In this document: positions 45,211-54,024 of the stretch, one piece after another | How positions within the stretch are numbered: position 1 is the stretch's first letter | Layout: each line of letters starts with the position of its first letter | Assembly: GCA_965223675.1 (NCBI GenBank) | Contig: OZ245013.1 | Span: forward strand, 2,294,001-2,358,000 | DNA from: JAGQKC01 sp965223675 | Lineage (GTDB): Bacteria > Nitrospirota > Nitrospiria > Nitrospirales > UBA8639 | Direction: 5' to 3' | DNA length: 64,000 nucleotides | The notes under the pieces: generated by a model | The model's database searches: none | What the model was told of the DNA's origin: nothing | What the model saw: only the letters and a program-made list of their open reading frames with translations | Program-made: the position numbers and the translations under genes

Positions 45211-45726
45211 ATGGATTTGCAGGATTTCCTGCAACAGGGCAGCGGTACGGAAGAAGACAAAATTGTCGCTTGGAACCTTTTCCAGCAGGCCTATGAATCA
45301 CAAAGAAAAGGTCACCTGGAAGAAGCCGTCAAGTTGTACAAAGAATCGATCGACGCCTCCCCAACCGCGGAGGCCTACACCTTTCTTGGCTGGACCTACA
45401 GTTTTATGGGACAACTAAATGAAGCGATTGAAGAATGTCATCGTGCGATTAATTGTGACCCAGACTTTGGCAACCCATACAACGATATTGGCGCATATCT
45501 GATCGAACTCAACCAATTAGACGAAGCAATCCCTTGGTTTGAAAAAGCGATGAATGCAAAACGCTATGAAAACCCCGCATTCCCACACATGAATATAGGG
45601 CGCGTGTACGAAAAGAAAGGTGATTGGGACAAGGCCATTGACGCCTATAAACAGGCCACAATTTTGGATCCCGAATACGCGTCTGCGAAACGAGCTATGA
45701 TGCGATTAATCACCCTGATGAACTAG
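45211..45726 (+). CDS. Tetratricopeptide repeat protein
   Basis: 171 residues, with at least three TPR units: KGHLEEAVKLYKESIDASP, GQLNEAIEECHRAINCDPDF and KGDWDKAIDAYKQATILDPE. No signal peptide, so a cytoplasmic scaffold or adaptor. AGGAGGATAG ribosome site. The following gene, 36 bases away, encodes a receiver-like protein, suggesting a functional pair. Confidence 0.88.
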   Translation: MDLQDFLQQGSGTEEDKIVAWNLFQQAYESQRKGHLEEAVKLYKESIDASPTAEAYTFLGWTYSFMGQLNEAIEECHRAINCDPDFGNPYNDIGAYLIELNQLDEAIPWFEKAMNAKRYENPAFPHMNIGRVYEKKGDWDKAIDAYKQATILDPEYASAKRAMMRLITLMN

Positions 45727-45762
45727 TCTCAACATTGAGATTCGCTAGGAGAGGCTCTACAC

Positions 45763-46143
45763 ATGGAACAAGATAAAACCATATTAGTTGGTGTCAGTGA
45801 TATCTTTTTTTACACAAAAATTCGCGATGCTTTTTTACCTCACGGCTACGCGCTTCAGAGGGTTAAAAAACAAGAAGACTGGCAGGAAAAGCTCGGAACA
45901 TTGCAGCCCCATGCCGTCATCCTGAACATGAATGATGAACAACTCGAGGCAGCTTCTGTCCTTCAACTGCTTAAAGGAACAGAGCAGTTCAAACAGATTC
46001 CTGTCCTTGCTTTTGCCAACCACGAGGAAGTTGAGACGTGGAAACAGGCGAAAGAACTCGGCATTGATAAAATCGTCTCTCGCAACGAGTTCTCTGCTAG
46101 AACCTTAGCGCTGCTTGAAGAATTGACTGAGAATGTCACGTAG
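45763..46143 (+). CDS. Degenerate receiver-domain protein
   Basis: 126 residues with the alternating beta/alpha pattern of a CheY-like receiver (TILVGVSDIFFYTKIRDAFL, PHAVILNMNDEQ, IPVLAFANHEE, LGIDKIVSRNEF). The phosphoacceptor position is Asn55 (VILNMND) instead of Asp and the acidic pair is reduced to one Asp, so normal phosphorylation is unlikely. Probably a pseudo-receiver acting by protein contact, perhaps with the TPR protein encoded just upstream. Ribosome site AGGAGAGG. Confidence 0.78.
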   Translation: MEQDKTILVGVSDIFFYTKIRDAFLPHGYALQRVKKQEDWQEKLGTLQPHAVILNMNDEQLEAASVLQLLKGTEQFKQIPVLAFANHEEVETWKQAKELGIDKIVSRNEFSARTLALLEELTENVT

Positions 46144-46159
46144 TATTTGTGATGCCCCT

Positions 46160-46446
46160 AGGCCACGAACGCTCAACAGGCCCTCGGCTCAAGGGCGTTT
46201 ATCTTTTCTACGCAAATCACAAGGCATGCTAAACATCGGGATTATAGGTGTCCTAGGCCACGATAGTTGAGTAGACTATAATATTAACTTACAGACAGTA
46301 CCCTTCTTAGAATTTTAATCCTTCTGCAATATCGATATGAGGTTGCCCTTGGGCACGATAGTGGAACACTCCATATGTACGCATACACCGAATCTCTTAC
46401 TTGAAGCTTTAACCCTTCTGCAACATCGATATAGAGGTGCCCAAGT
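46160..46446. repeat. Three imperfect ~95-bp tandem repeats upstream of ygfZ
   Basis: Three diverged copies of one ~95-bp unit run head to tail: about 46160-46257, 46258-46351 and 46352-46446. Shared landmarks are GGCCACGA/GGGCACGATAG at the start and AACATCGATATAGAGGTGCCC (or close variants such as AATATCGATATGAGGTTGCC) at the end. The last copy ends at the ygfZ start codon. Confidence 0.72.
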
Positions 46447-47550
46447 ATGAAACGATCTCCACTCCATTTACAGCACGACGCCTTAGGAGCACACTTTCAT
46501 CAGGTTGGAGAATGGGAGATGCCCAAACAGTATGGGCCAACAACAACAGAACATTTAGCGGTCCGGCAAACGGTAGGCATCGCAGACCTTTCACATCGCG
46601 GCCTGTACCGCATTACCGGGGATGATCGCATCAAGTGGCTGCAAAGTCTCATCAGCAACGATATTCTTCCATTAACTACCGGGGAAGGACTGTACTCTGC
46701 GTTAATGGACCACAAAGGCAAAATGTTGTCCTATTTTCGAGTCTTGATGTTAGAGGATTCAATCATGCTCGAAGACGCCGGTGAGATTGGCGACACCACC
46801 TACCAACATTTAAGAAAATTTTTGCTGTTTGGAACAAAAGCCAAGATAGAGAATTGTCTTGAATCCTGTGGGATTCTTCTCATTTCCGGCCCCTCAGCAC
46901 CAGACCTCATCAAGCAGGCTTTTTCCCTTGACATGACAGATGTCAAGCCTTTGAGTATTCAAACTTCTGACATTGAAGGTCATGCTGCTATTTTCGCCAA
47001 GACCGAAGAGACAGGAGAACACGATATAGAAATCCTTCTACCCAACGCAGGCCTTCTTCCAGCATGGGAGCGGATTTGGTCCATTGGGGAGCCATTTGGC
47101 TTACGTGCCGTAGGCTCAGCAGCCTTGCAGTCGTTAAGGCTTGAGGCTGGAATTCCTAAAGTTGGGCCGGATTTAAATGAACGCATTGTTCCACCGGAAG
47201 CCAACCTCGAGGGCAAAGCGTTTAGTCTCACAAAAGGATGCTACCCTGGGCAAGAGGTTGTGGCGCGAATGGATACCTATGGTGCTGTGAAAAGACGGCT
47301 TGTTGGTCTTTTGATTGATTCAACAGAGAATCAACTTCCCGCACCCGGAGCCAAACTCTTTAGCGGAGATCGAGAAGTAGGGTGGGTTTCCAGCGTAGCG
47401 TACTCACCGATACTCGGAAAACCTTTAGCGTTTGGCTTTCCGCTACGCGACTTCACGAAACCTGATACAGTTCTTACGGTTCAAATAGGTGAGCAGCAAC
47501 ACCCAGCGGTTGTCCATGGCCTACCTTTTCCCCTGCCTACTAGAAAGTAA
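46447..47550 (+). CDS. ygfZ: YgfZ/GcvT-type folate-binding protein
   Basis: 367 residues with the GcvT fold; folate-dependent factor for assembly or repair of iron-sulfur enzymes. The diagnostic motif KGCYPGQEVVARM is at residues 263-275, including the conserved Cys265. Other family parts are LSHRGLYRITGDDRIKWLQS and ALMDHKGKMLSYFRV. No glycine-cleavage partners are nearby, so YgfZ rather than GcvT. Its ATG directly follows the third tandem repeat. Useful here because of the Fe-S enzymes ThiC, NadA, IspH. Confidence 0.88.
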   Translation: MKRSPLHLQHDALGAHFHQVGEWEMPKQYGPTTTEHLAVRQTVGIADLSHRGLYRITGDDRIKWLQSLISNDILPLTTGEGLYSALMDHKGKMLSYFRVLMLEDSIMLEDAGEIGDTTYQHLRKFLLFGTKAKIENCLESCGILLISGPSAPDLIKQAFSLDMTDVKPLSIQTSDIEGHAAIFAKTEETGEHDIEILLPNAGLLPAWERIWSIGEPFGLRAVGSAALQSLRLEAGIPKVGPDLNERIVPPEANLEGKAFSLTKGCYPGQEVVARMDTYGAVKRRLVGLLIDSTENQLPAPGAKLFSGDREVGWVSSVAYSPILGKPLAFGFPLRDFTKPDTVLTVQIGEQQHPAVVHGLPFPLPTRK

Positions 47551-47632
47551 AAAGCTAGAAGTAAGGAGTTAGAGGTTACATGATATAAAGTATTGAGTTC
47601 GCTATTTTATTTCCCTACTTCCTACTTTTTAC
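47547..47632. terminator. Imperfect inverted repeat between convergent genes
   Basis: GTAAAAAGCTAGAAGTAAGG (47547-47566) and CCTACTTCCTACTTTTTAC (47614-47632) can pair over most of their length with a long loop, between the converging ygfZ and 47643 genes. A terminator role is likely but not certain. Confidence 0.5.
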
Positions 47633-47642
47633 ATCTCACGTC

Positions 47643-48122
47643 TTACGTCTTTTGTTCAGGATGTCGACCTCGCGAGACGGCATCAGCAAAGCCAAACACT
47701 CCTGGTCGTTGCTCATCACTGAGGGCCAACAGAATATGGGCCTCATCCCCATGCATCAATCGCAAACTTAAGAAGGCATCCTGAGTCTTATTTTCCGTGT
47801 TATCCCATGTTCCATCGATCAATTGAATCTTGTCTAAATCACAGCAAGAAAAGACATCATACCGAAAATAAGAATCGCCAATGACGATATCAAACAACAC
47901 CCCACCTGCCGTCATCACCACAACATTAAATCGACCTTGCTCTTCATAGCCCTCCGGAAGAAATTGATTAATATGAAGCATATTCGCCGATCGTCCACCC
48001 AAGGCTTTTTCAATTTTTTCTTCTAGCGCCGTATAGTCAATCTGTAAGGGCCGTTCATCCTGATCGGTCGCGCCTAGAGCGGCCTCTTTAGTCTTTTCAA
48101 AAACATCTTTAGCGGTCAACAC
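47643..48122 (-). CDS. Conserved protein of unknown function
   Basis: 159 residues, no signal peptide or membrane helix. VFEKTKEAALGATDQDERP is followed by IDYTALEEKIEKALGGRSAN and a beta-rich region VVVMTAGGVLFDIVIGDSYF, RYDVFSCCDLDKIQLIDG. The GTG at 48122 is preferred because AAAGGAGA sits 8 bases upstream; the longer frame from 48143 would start inside that ribosome site. I do not recognise the family. Confidence 0.7.
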   Translation of the reverse strand: MLTAKDVFEKTKEAALGATDQDERPLQIDYTALEEKIEKALGGRSANMLHINQFLPEGYEEQGRFNVVVMTAGGVLFDIVIGDSYFRYDVFSCCDLDKIQLIDGTWDNTENKTQDAFLSLRLMHGDEAHILLALSDEQRPGVFGFADAVSRGRHPEQKT

Positions 48123-48358
48123 AAGACACTCTCCTTTCAACAAACATGATTACTGGAACATTGCTTATAATGCTTGGGACTACGATACCTTCGGGTCTGT
48201 TAAGAATGCAAGAGAATCTCGAGACCTTTGATTTGAATTGATGGGCATTTCTGATCCCACTTGAATGCTGCACCGTTTCTGCCCATTGCATTCCACCTTG
48301 CAAGTTCGGCATACTCGCCGTTATTCTTCTTTCAATCTTTCGTACATGGAGTTTTCCT

Positions 48359-48574
48359 ATGGGTAAAGAATCATGCTTAATTGAAGGATGCACTCACCCC
48401 TATTATGCACCCGCCGGAACACGGGCCCTCTGCAAAGATCATTTTATCGATTTTCTCAAGTGGCGAAGGAAAAAAGGCGGGTCAGCCATGTTTAAAAAAT
48501 ATGGGGCCATGACCATGGATGAGCGCGATCCGACGGTAGATGACTGGGCTAAAACGGCCACGGTTCACATCTAG
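48359..48574 (+). CDS. Small Cys/His protein, 71 residues
   Basis: Possible zinc-binding miniprotein: CLIEGCTHPYYAPAGTRALC followed by KDHF gives C6, C11, C25 and H28 as candidate ligands, with a basic helix FLKWRRKKGGSAMF afterward that could touch nucleic acid. TGGAG ribosome site. The motif and good coding character support it as real; function unknown. Confidence 0.65.
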   Translation: MGKESCLIEGCTHPYYAPAGTRALCKDHFIDFLKWRRKKGGSAMFKKYGAMTMDERDPTVDDWAKTATVHI

Positions 48575-48647
48575 ATTGTGCAATGAGTCCTTAACGAGTC
48601 AATCATGATTCAACAGAAGATTCTCAGCAGAAAGGATTTTCTCCTTC

Positions 48648-49016
48648 ATGAAACGAGCCACATCATGGACGATACGACCCACTCACCCCCTACGTTTTAC
48701 ACGAATCTTACTCCTTTGCACGACATTGTTGATATTGTCGCCAGGATTTGCCACTCAAGCTGTGTGGGCCGATACTGAAGAAAAGGCTACTGAAGTGGGA
48801 TTGGGTGTCGCAAGCTTTGTGACGACGTTGCCTTATGGGGCCGTGAAACTTGCCTATGCTAGCCTGGGAGCAGTAATCGGTGGGCTTACCTACCTTCTAA
48901 CAGCCGGAGATCTTGATTCGGCGAATGCAGTGTGGGAAAAGTCATTGTTGGGTCACTACGTCATCACGCCTGACCATTTAACGGGAGAAGTACCACTCAA
49001 GTTTAGTGGCCCCTAA
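48648..49016 (+). CDS. Small exported or membrane protein of unknown function
   Basis: 122 residues: a hydrophobic signal/anchor (ILLLCTTLLILSPGFATQAVW, in part; about residues 20-40) and a second hydrophobic region GAVKLAYASLGAVIGGLTYL (about 64-83), ending HYVITPDHLTGEVPLKFSGP. The Tail with DLDSANAVWEKSLLGHYVIT looks conserved. No family name known. Confidence 0.68.
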   Translation: MKRATSWTIRPTHPLRFTRILLLCTTLLILSPGFATQAVWADTEEKATEVGLGVASFVTTLPYGAVKLAYASLGAVIGGLTYLLTAGDLDSANAVWEKSLLGHYVITPDHLTGEVPLKFSGP

Positions 49017-49032
49017 GTGTGGAAAACTGTAC

Positions 49033-49250
49033 CTCGTTACTCGTCGTTCGTGTCTCGTAGAGAGAAAAAACGCATCTTTTTGCTAGCAAAGCGTATAGCC
49101 GTCCCAATAGATTTCCGAACGTCTATCGCGAGTTATTGCGCTGTGTCAGCAAGAATGGATCAGCTGAAAATTACCCGGTTTCGCTATACCCTGAAAAAGC
49201 CAGAAAGGCTCTTTACACGAGAAACGAAATACAATCGACGAGCGACGCTC
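49033..49250. repeat. Inverted ACGAGA-type repeat interrupted by a TATAGC element
   Basis: Arms CTCGTTACTCGTCGTTCGTG (from 49033) and TACACGAGAAACGAAATACA (from 49214) with following CGACGAGCGACG are inverted relatives, as at 18471. The 97-bp element at 49093 lies inside the loop. Between convergent gene ends, so probably once a bidirectional terminator. Confidence 0.55.
49093..49189 (-). repeat. 97-bp TATAGC element
   Basis: Reverse-oriented full copy; plus-strand ends GTATAGCCGTCCC and GGTTTCGCTATAC. Terminal inverted repeats of about 25 bp with interior divergence. Outside bases form G-TA ... TA-C, a different but again palindromic target. Confidence 0.72.
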
Positions 49251-49256
49251 TTCTCA

Positions 49257-49649
49257 TTATTCCATCAGTGGAGACCCATGATGATGTATGAGCTTCCACG
49301 ACTCACCGATCCGCTCATAGAGATTCGTCGCAACGACGACACTGTTTTGATCAGCATCTCCTACGCGGCTCGTGATATTTTCCGTGCAAATAACCCATGC
49401 GACGTCCGCAGCCACTTGAACTTGAAGCTCCGTTAATTGAAACTTCATCGAAAAGGTATTGTTGAATATGACCACCCAGGAGTCTCGTACAGCAGGCCAT
49501 CCCACACGTATGCTCCATCCTGGATGAATGCAGGTGACATATTCTTGATGCGCCCAGATCGCATCCATAGCGGCAATATCAAGATCTTCGAAAGACCGGT
49601 AAAAATCTTCATTGGCTTTCGTGACCTCTTCAATACGTTGCTCTAACAT
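49257..49649 (-). CDS. NTF2-like / SnoaL-fold protein
   Basis: 130 residues. ANEDFYRSFEDLDIAAMDAI, YVTCIHPGWSIRVGWPAVRD, VAWVICTENITS and TNLYERIGESWKLIHHHGSP match the nuclear transport factor 2-like superfamily (DUF4440/SnoaL_3), small cone-shaped proteins binding or isomerising small molecules. Ends convergent with the small exported protein. Specific ligand unknown. Confidence 0.82.
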   Translation of the reverse strand: MLEQRIEEVTKANEDFYRSFEDLDIAAMDAIWAHQEYVTCIHPGWSIRVGWPAVRDSWVVIFNNTFSMKFQLTELQVQVAADVAWVICTENITSRVGDADQNSVVVATNLYERIGESWKLIHHHGSPLME

Positions 49650-49697
49650 TATTGTACTCCTCTCAAACGCTATAATCGTTCAGTCGATTGGTCTAGC

Positions 49698-50591
49698 TTA
49701 CACCGAGGACTGTCGATTGACCAACCACACTCCACACAAAATAAAACCAATCCCCAGTATATCTCCCCAACTTATCGTTTCTTCAAGGATGAAAAAAGAC
49801 AAGATTAAGGCAGAGACAGGAATCAGGTTCACAAATATACCCGCCCTTGAAGGACCGACACCTTCCACCCCAAATAACCATGCTTGTTGACCGAGAGCTG
49901 TGGCAAATACCACAACATAAAAAAGCGCCACCCAACCTGAAAGGGGTACCGTTTCTCCTCCGTTAGACAGGGCTTGCTGATTCATCAATAAAAGCGGGAT
50001 CTGAATAAGAATGGAGATCAACAACGTCGTCCAATTCACCGTCAATGAAGAAAACCGCTCCATGACTCGTCGACTGCCAATCGTATACAGTGCCCAACTA
50101 ACCAATGACAGGAGGATGAGCCCACCGCCTACCAAAGGATTCTCACCGATATTTGCTTCTCCATTGATCCCCGACACGAACAAGACACCAATGAAGGAAA
50201 TCGCACACCCGACCCAGACTTGCCGAAACGGAAGATCCTGGATGATGACCGATGACAAAAAAGCTGTAATGGCGGGACTCGCACCAATGATTATCCCCGC
50301 GGCGCCCGCCCCTATAAACTGCAAACCAAAAAGCACCAATAAATGATTGGCTAAAACGGCTAATCCGAGCAACGTAAATATACCAATATCTCGAGCTGAG
50401 AATGACACAAGACCTTCGCGCCATAGCCACAGTGGAACCAAAATCAACAGGGCCCCCAACCCACGAAATACAGAGACTTCAACCGGTGAAAATGGGCCAA
50501 GAGCCACTTTTTGAGCCACAACCGACCCTCCCCAGACAACAGCCGCTGTGGTCAGGGCCGCATAGGCCATTGAAGGTGTACGTGCAGGCAT
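49698..50591 (-). CDS. EamA family permease
   Basis: 297-residue DMT transporter with ten predicted helices and two EamA repeats (AVVWGGSVVAQKVALGPFSP at the start; SRAGIFVNLIPVSALILSFF near the end, both hallmarks). Likely a metabolite exporter. Third EamA permease of the window and not closely similar to the other two by eye. It converges at distance with the NTF2-like gene's start; both on the minus strand. Confidence 0.85.
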   Translation of the reverse strand: MPARTPSMAYAALTTAAVVWGGSVVAQKVALGPFSPVEVSVFRGLGALLILVPLWLWREGLVSFSARDIGIFTLLGLAVLANHLLVLFGLQFIGAGAAGIIIGASPAITAFLSSVIIQDLPFRQVWVGCAISFIGVLFVSGINGEANIGENPLVGGGLILLSLVSWALYTIGSRRVMERFSSLTVNWTTLLISILIQIPLLLMNQQALSNGGETVPLSGWVALFYVVVFATALGQQAWLFGVEGVGPSRAGIFVNLIPVSALILSFFILEETISWGDILGIGFILCGVWLVNRQSSV

Positions 50592-50902
50592 AGATTGGGT
50601 ACTAAATAAGCAAAAGCGTGATGCGGAGATAATGAGAGATGATGATACGCCAGAGAAATTTCTGACGACGAAAAACTGCTATAACAGTCGGGACTTATTC
50701 CGTCAAGATAATATGACGCATTATCGGCTACCTTAACATCTACAAAAAGACTTCCAAGGTAGGGCCGGAGAACAACGTTATATTTCACCGATCAAAAGAA
50801 TATTGCTTCGGTCTTTCCCCCCTTTTACAATAAACAAGTGAGAGCCACATCCATTACTTCTTTTCTCAATTTTCTTCGCGTTCTTCCCCGAGACGTTTGT
50901 TG
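50592..50902. other. Divergent intergenic region
   Basis: 311 bases between the EamA and Sfp-type transferase starts; AT-rich, presumably promoters. No motif recognised. Confidence 0.4.
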
Positions 50903-51682
50903 ATGTCCAACCCCCAATCGACTAAACATGACGGTTCATGGCATACCCCAATAGAGGAAATGACCATCTCTCCCAATACCGTCCACATATGGAAAGTCAA
51001 ATTGACACCTCAAGAAAACCAACTGTCAGCATTACAGAACCTTCTTTCACCGGATGAGCGGCATCGAGCTCAACGCATGAAATTCCAACAACATCGCAAC
51101 GCCTTCATTGCTGCCCATAGCGCGCTTCGGCTACTCCTTGGCCGCTATCTGAATGTCGCAGCTTCTTCCATTAAATTTTGCCAAGAAGCACAGGGAAAAC
51201 CCTCCCTTCTGATGCCAAGTCCCACCCCACATCTTCTGTTCAATCTTAGTCATAGCCCACATTGCGCGCTCTATGCCTTTGCGCTTGAACGAGAAGTCGG
51301 GATCGACCTCGAATACAAACATCGAACAATGAATTGTCAATCTCTTATCGAACGAGTTTGCTCTGAGCAAGAAAAAGCTGTCATAGCCAAGCTCGAACCT
51401 GATGAACAACAACAAATCTTTTTAGCTTGTTGGACGAGGAAGGAGGCCTACCTGAAAGCCACAGGCAAAGGGATCTCATTTCCCTTACATGCCATCACGG
51501 TTTCTCTTTCGCCAACAGCTCCGGCATCTCTTCTGAAAGTGGAGACTGACGCTCAGGAACCGCAACGATGGGCGATGCAAGAAATTCTCGTAGATGCAGA
51601 TCATGTAGGCGCGCTCGTTGTGGAGGGGCACAACTGGAATTCCGTATATTGGGAATGGTCTTGGAATACTGTGTCGCTTTAA
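50903..51682 (+). CDS. 4'-phosphopantetheinyl transferase (Sfp type)
   Basis: Transfers phosphopantetheine from CoA to carrier-protein serines. 259 residues, the Sfp/Gsp length. LSPDERHRAQRMKFQQHRNAF and the duplicated-fold core with VGIDLEYKHR and CWTRKEAYLKATGKGI carry the Mg-binding Asp/Glu and Lys. Target may be fatty-acid ACP (fabH lies at 62.9 kb) or a secondary-metabolite carrier; no PKS/NRPS gene is in view. ATG at 50903 is preferred to a TTG at 50897. Confidence 0.9.
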   Translation: MSNPQSTKHDGSWHTPIEEMTISPNTVHIWKVKLTPQENQLSALQNLLSPDERHRAQRMKFQQHRNAFIAAHSALRLLLGRYLNVAASSIKFCQEAQGKPSLLMPSPTPHLLFNLSHSPHCALYAFALEREVGIDLEYKHRTMNCQSLIERVCSEQEKAVIAKLEPDEQQQIFLACWTRKEAYLKATGKGISFPLHAITVSLSPTAPASLLKVETDAQEPQRWAMQEILVDADHVGALVVEGHNWNSVYWEWSWNTVSL

Positions 51683-51919
51683 TCGAAATAGCGATCGAGA
51701 CAGGATAAGTACTGTCCTGCGTTGAATATTATTAGGTCTTTAACGGACCAAAGGGCTTAGAGATTTAGGTCTTCTGCGCCGTTGACGTGCCTAAAAACAT
51801 AGGGGTAGAATGAAATGCGTAAGGTGTTTGTGTTGGAAAATTCCCCGAAATATATGGGGTTCAATTGAAATTTCTTAATTTAAGAACGTTTTTGATTTAT
51901 CGGGTCTGAAGGAGGGGTT

Positions 51920-52267
51920 ATGTCACTGCTTATTACGGAAGAATGTATTAATTGTGGGGCGTGCTTGCCAGAATGTCCCAATGAAGCCATATTTGAAACT
52001 CGCAGCGCTGCTGAAGAAGCAGGGAACCAAGTAGGTGAAGGGCAAGGAGAAGGTGATACCGTTTATGTGATCACACATGAACGATGCACTGAATGCGTCG
52101 GGCACTTTGACGAACCTCAGTGCGCAGCTGTTTGCCCGGTCGATGACTGCTGTATCTCTGACCCTGAGATTCCAGAAACAACAGAGGTTCTGCTTGAAAA
52201 AGCGCGAAAGCTAAATCCAGATAAAGAAATCGACCCTGAGAAAGTCTGGAGTGGGGTGCGAAACTAG
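51920..52267 (+). CDS. YfhL-type 2[4Fe-4S] ferredoxin
   Basis: 115 residues; CINCGACLPECPNEAI supplies one cluster and CTECVGHFDEPQCAAVCPVD the second, with the eight-residue spacing CxxC-x8-C typical of YfhL/Alvin-type ferredoxins, and an extra C-terminal helix. Strong GAAGGAGGGG ribosome site. Electron carrier for low-potential redox enzymes. A strong terminator follows directly, so it is monocistronic. Confidence 0.93.
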   Translation: MSLLITEECINCGACLPECPNEAIFETRSAAEEAGNQVGEGQGEGDTVYVITHERCTECVGHFDEPQCAAVCPVDDCCISDPEIPETTEVLLEKARKLNPDKEIDPEKVWSGVRN

Positions 52268-52299
52268 AGACTTAGAATCTGCCTGTTCGTTAATAGAAA

Positions 52300-52340
52300 A
52301 TACCCATGCTGTGAAACCTCACAGCATGGGTATTTTTTTG
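52300..52340 (+). terminator. Strong intrinsic terminator after ferredoxin gene
   Basis: 15-bp perfect stem ATACCCATGCTGTGA / TCACAGCATGGGTAT with a four-base loop, followed by seven or more Ts on the plus strand. Confidence 0.93.
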
Positions 52341-52366
52341 TTCGGAAAAGAGAAGATACACGGGAA

Positions 52367-53545
52367 TCATTTTTCAGTCGTATCTTTTGAACTTTCTGTT
52401 TCCTTGTTTGGAATAGGAAAGGCTTCCGGGGTTCCCAACGGCAAACTTTCTACGTACAGTGACGTTGATGGAAAGGCAAAACTCGTCCCATGTCCTTCAA
52501 CAATAGCTTTGATTTTATAAGCTAATTCTTCTTTAATTGCTAACCACTCTCCCCATTTTGTTGTTTTGGTAAAACAGTAGAGCATAATATCGATACTCGA
52601 AGCTCCAAATGCATCAAGAAACACGAATGTTTTCGTTTTTTCAGGATCCGTTTCAAAACTAGGACTTGAATGAACATAGCTCGATATATCGCGAATAATT
52701 TTCCGCAATTGTTCTTGAGTGGTGCGATATTCTACGCCAATTTTCCAGTATATACGCCGTTGAGTCATCCGAGAAAAATTAATCAACGCTTCGCTGGCTA
52801 ACTTACTATTGGGGATGGTGACCAGGGCTTTATCGAATCGACGAATTTTCGTCGCACGAAATCCAATTTGTTCCACATTGCCGTCAATGTCAGAAGTTTG
52901 AATCCAATTTCCTTTTTCAAACATTCTATCCAGGAAGATCGTCAAGCCTGCAAACATATTCTTAATAAAATCTTGCGCACCCAAGGCGACGGCCATGCCT
53001 ACCAAACCAAGACTTCCGAGTAATGCGGCAACATTGAACCCCCACTCTTGAATAATCGCGGCTACGCCAAGAAAGACAACGATAAATTTTGTGAGTTTAA
53101 CAAGAAACTCCTTCATGGTTTCATGCATGGTTTCATTATCAAAGAGACCAATGGCTCGATCGAACATATGAGAAAGTGGATGCACGGCTCGGAATATTCC
53201 CCAAAAAATCGTAAAAGCAATTAATGAACGAGTCAGACGGTCGGAAAAAACTTCAACATCTTCGGATAGAAAAACCGTTTGGCTCGCCATATAGAACCCA
53301 ATCACCACAAAAATAAACTCAATAGGTTTTTCTAGAGCTTTCAAGAGCATATCATCGATCGCGGATTGAGTTCTGTTCGTGATCTTTCTCAACGTCCGTA
53401 TGACAAATCGAGAAAACAGTTGTCGTAAGAATAAAAAGAAGAAAAACACACACAAGGCGATAAGAATTTCACCAATGCTTGTACCCAAGACACCAGTATT
53501 CCACACCGCGACGACTTGTTCACGAAAGCTCATCACGTTATCCAA
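52367..53545 (-). CDS. MscS-type mechanosensitive channel
   Basis: 392 residues: four N-terminal membrane helices (for example LIALCVFFFFLFLRQLF and FIVVFLGVAAIIQEW), the pore helix and hinge LGSLGLVGMAVALGAQDFIKN (in part), the beta-domain MFEKGNWIQTSDIDGNVEQIGFR in part, and a C-terminal cytoplasmic domain. Opens under membrane tension to release osmolytes. Starts at 53545 or ATG 53533. Confidence 0.9.
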   Translation of the reverse strand: MDNVMSFREQVVAVWNTGVLGTSIGEILIALCVFFFFLFLRQLFSRFVIRTLRKITNRTQSAIDDMLLKALEKPIEFIFVVIGFYMASQTVFLSEDVEVFSDRLTRSLIAFTIFWGIFRAVHPLSHMFDRAIGLFDNETMHETMKEFLVKLTKFIVVFLGVAAIIQEWGFNVAALLGSLGLVGMAVALGAQDFIKNMFAGLTIFLDRMFEKGNWIQTSDIDGNVEQIGFRATKIRRFDKALVTIPNSKLASEALINFSRMTQRRIYWKIGVEYRTTQEQLRKIIRDISSYVHSSPSFETDPEKTKTFVFLDAFGASSIDIMLYCFTKTTKWGEWLAIKEELAYKIKAIVEGHGTSFAFPSTSLYVESLPLGTPEAFPIPNKETESSKDTTEK

Positions 53546-54024
53546 TGCTCGAAGGTAAGTTTAAATGGCGAAAAAACTGTCAGAAGAGTGGACAAAACAA
53601 CACGATGAGTTTCATCTAGAAGTCTCACACCATTCATGAACACGCTCACGATTTTTAGCGTAAACGAGGATGGAAGTTTGAGAAATAGGACGAAAGCCAC
53701 AAGACGAATAACACTCTTCACATTGAGGAGAACAAAAACGCTCACATGTCCATTGAGTACCTGAAATCAACAATCTGTAAGATCAATTATGAGCATCTCT
53801 AAAAACGAGGTTTTTTCGTGAGAGCCAGGAAACCATGTGCGCAAAACTGCAGTGTTTCTCGCAAATCCACATCATGTCTAGTCCGGCAAAAGGACTGCCA
53901 CGGCGTCATCCAAACACTTCACACATTGTGAAGTATGATCAATGCGGCGAGAGGCCCATTCATGAGGATTTGAGCACGAGGTTAACGCCGCAATCATGGA
54001 AAAGGACAGTGTTGAGAGGTGACT
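53546..54024. other. Intergenic region with 19-bp palindrome
   Basis: 479 bases between mscS and smc. A perfect inverted repeat ACTTCACACATTGTGAAGT lies at 53926-53944. A 70-codon hydrophobic frame (53533-53745 minus) overlapping the mscS start is not convincing. No other element recognised. Confidence 0.45.

Noticed and set aside
46160..46446. Tandem units considered as a small CRISPR
   Set aside because: The whole ~95-bp unit is repeated, with no short-repeat/spacer structure.
46447..47550. GcvT aminomethyltransferase
   Set aside because: Has the YgfZ motif KGCYPGQE and no glycine-cleavage neighbours.
53533..53745. Hydrophobic 70-codon minus-strand frame before mscS
   Set aside because: Overlaps the mscS start, no ribosome site, no recognisable family.
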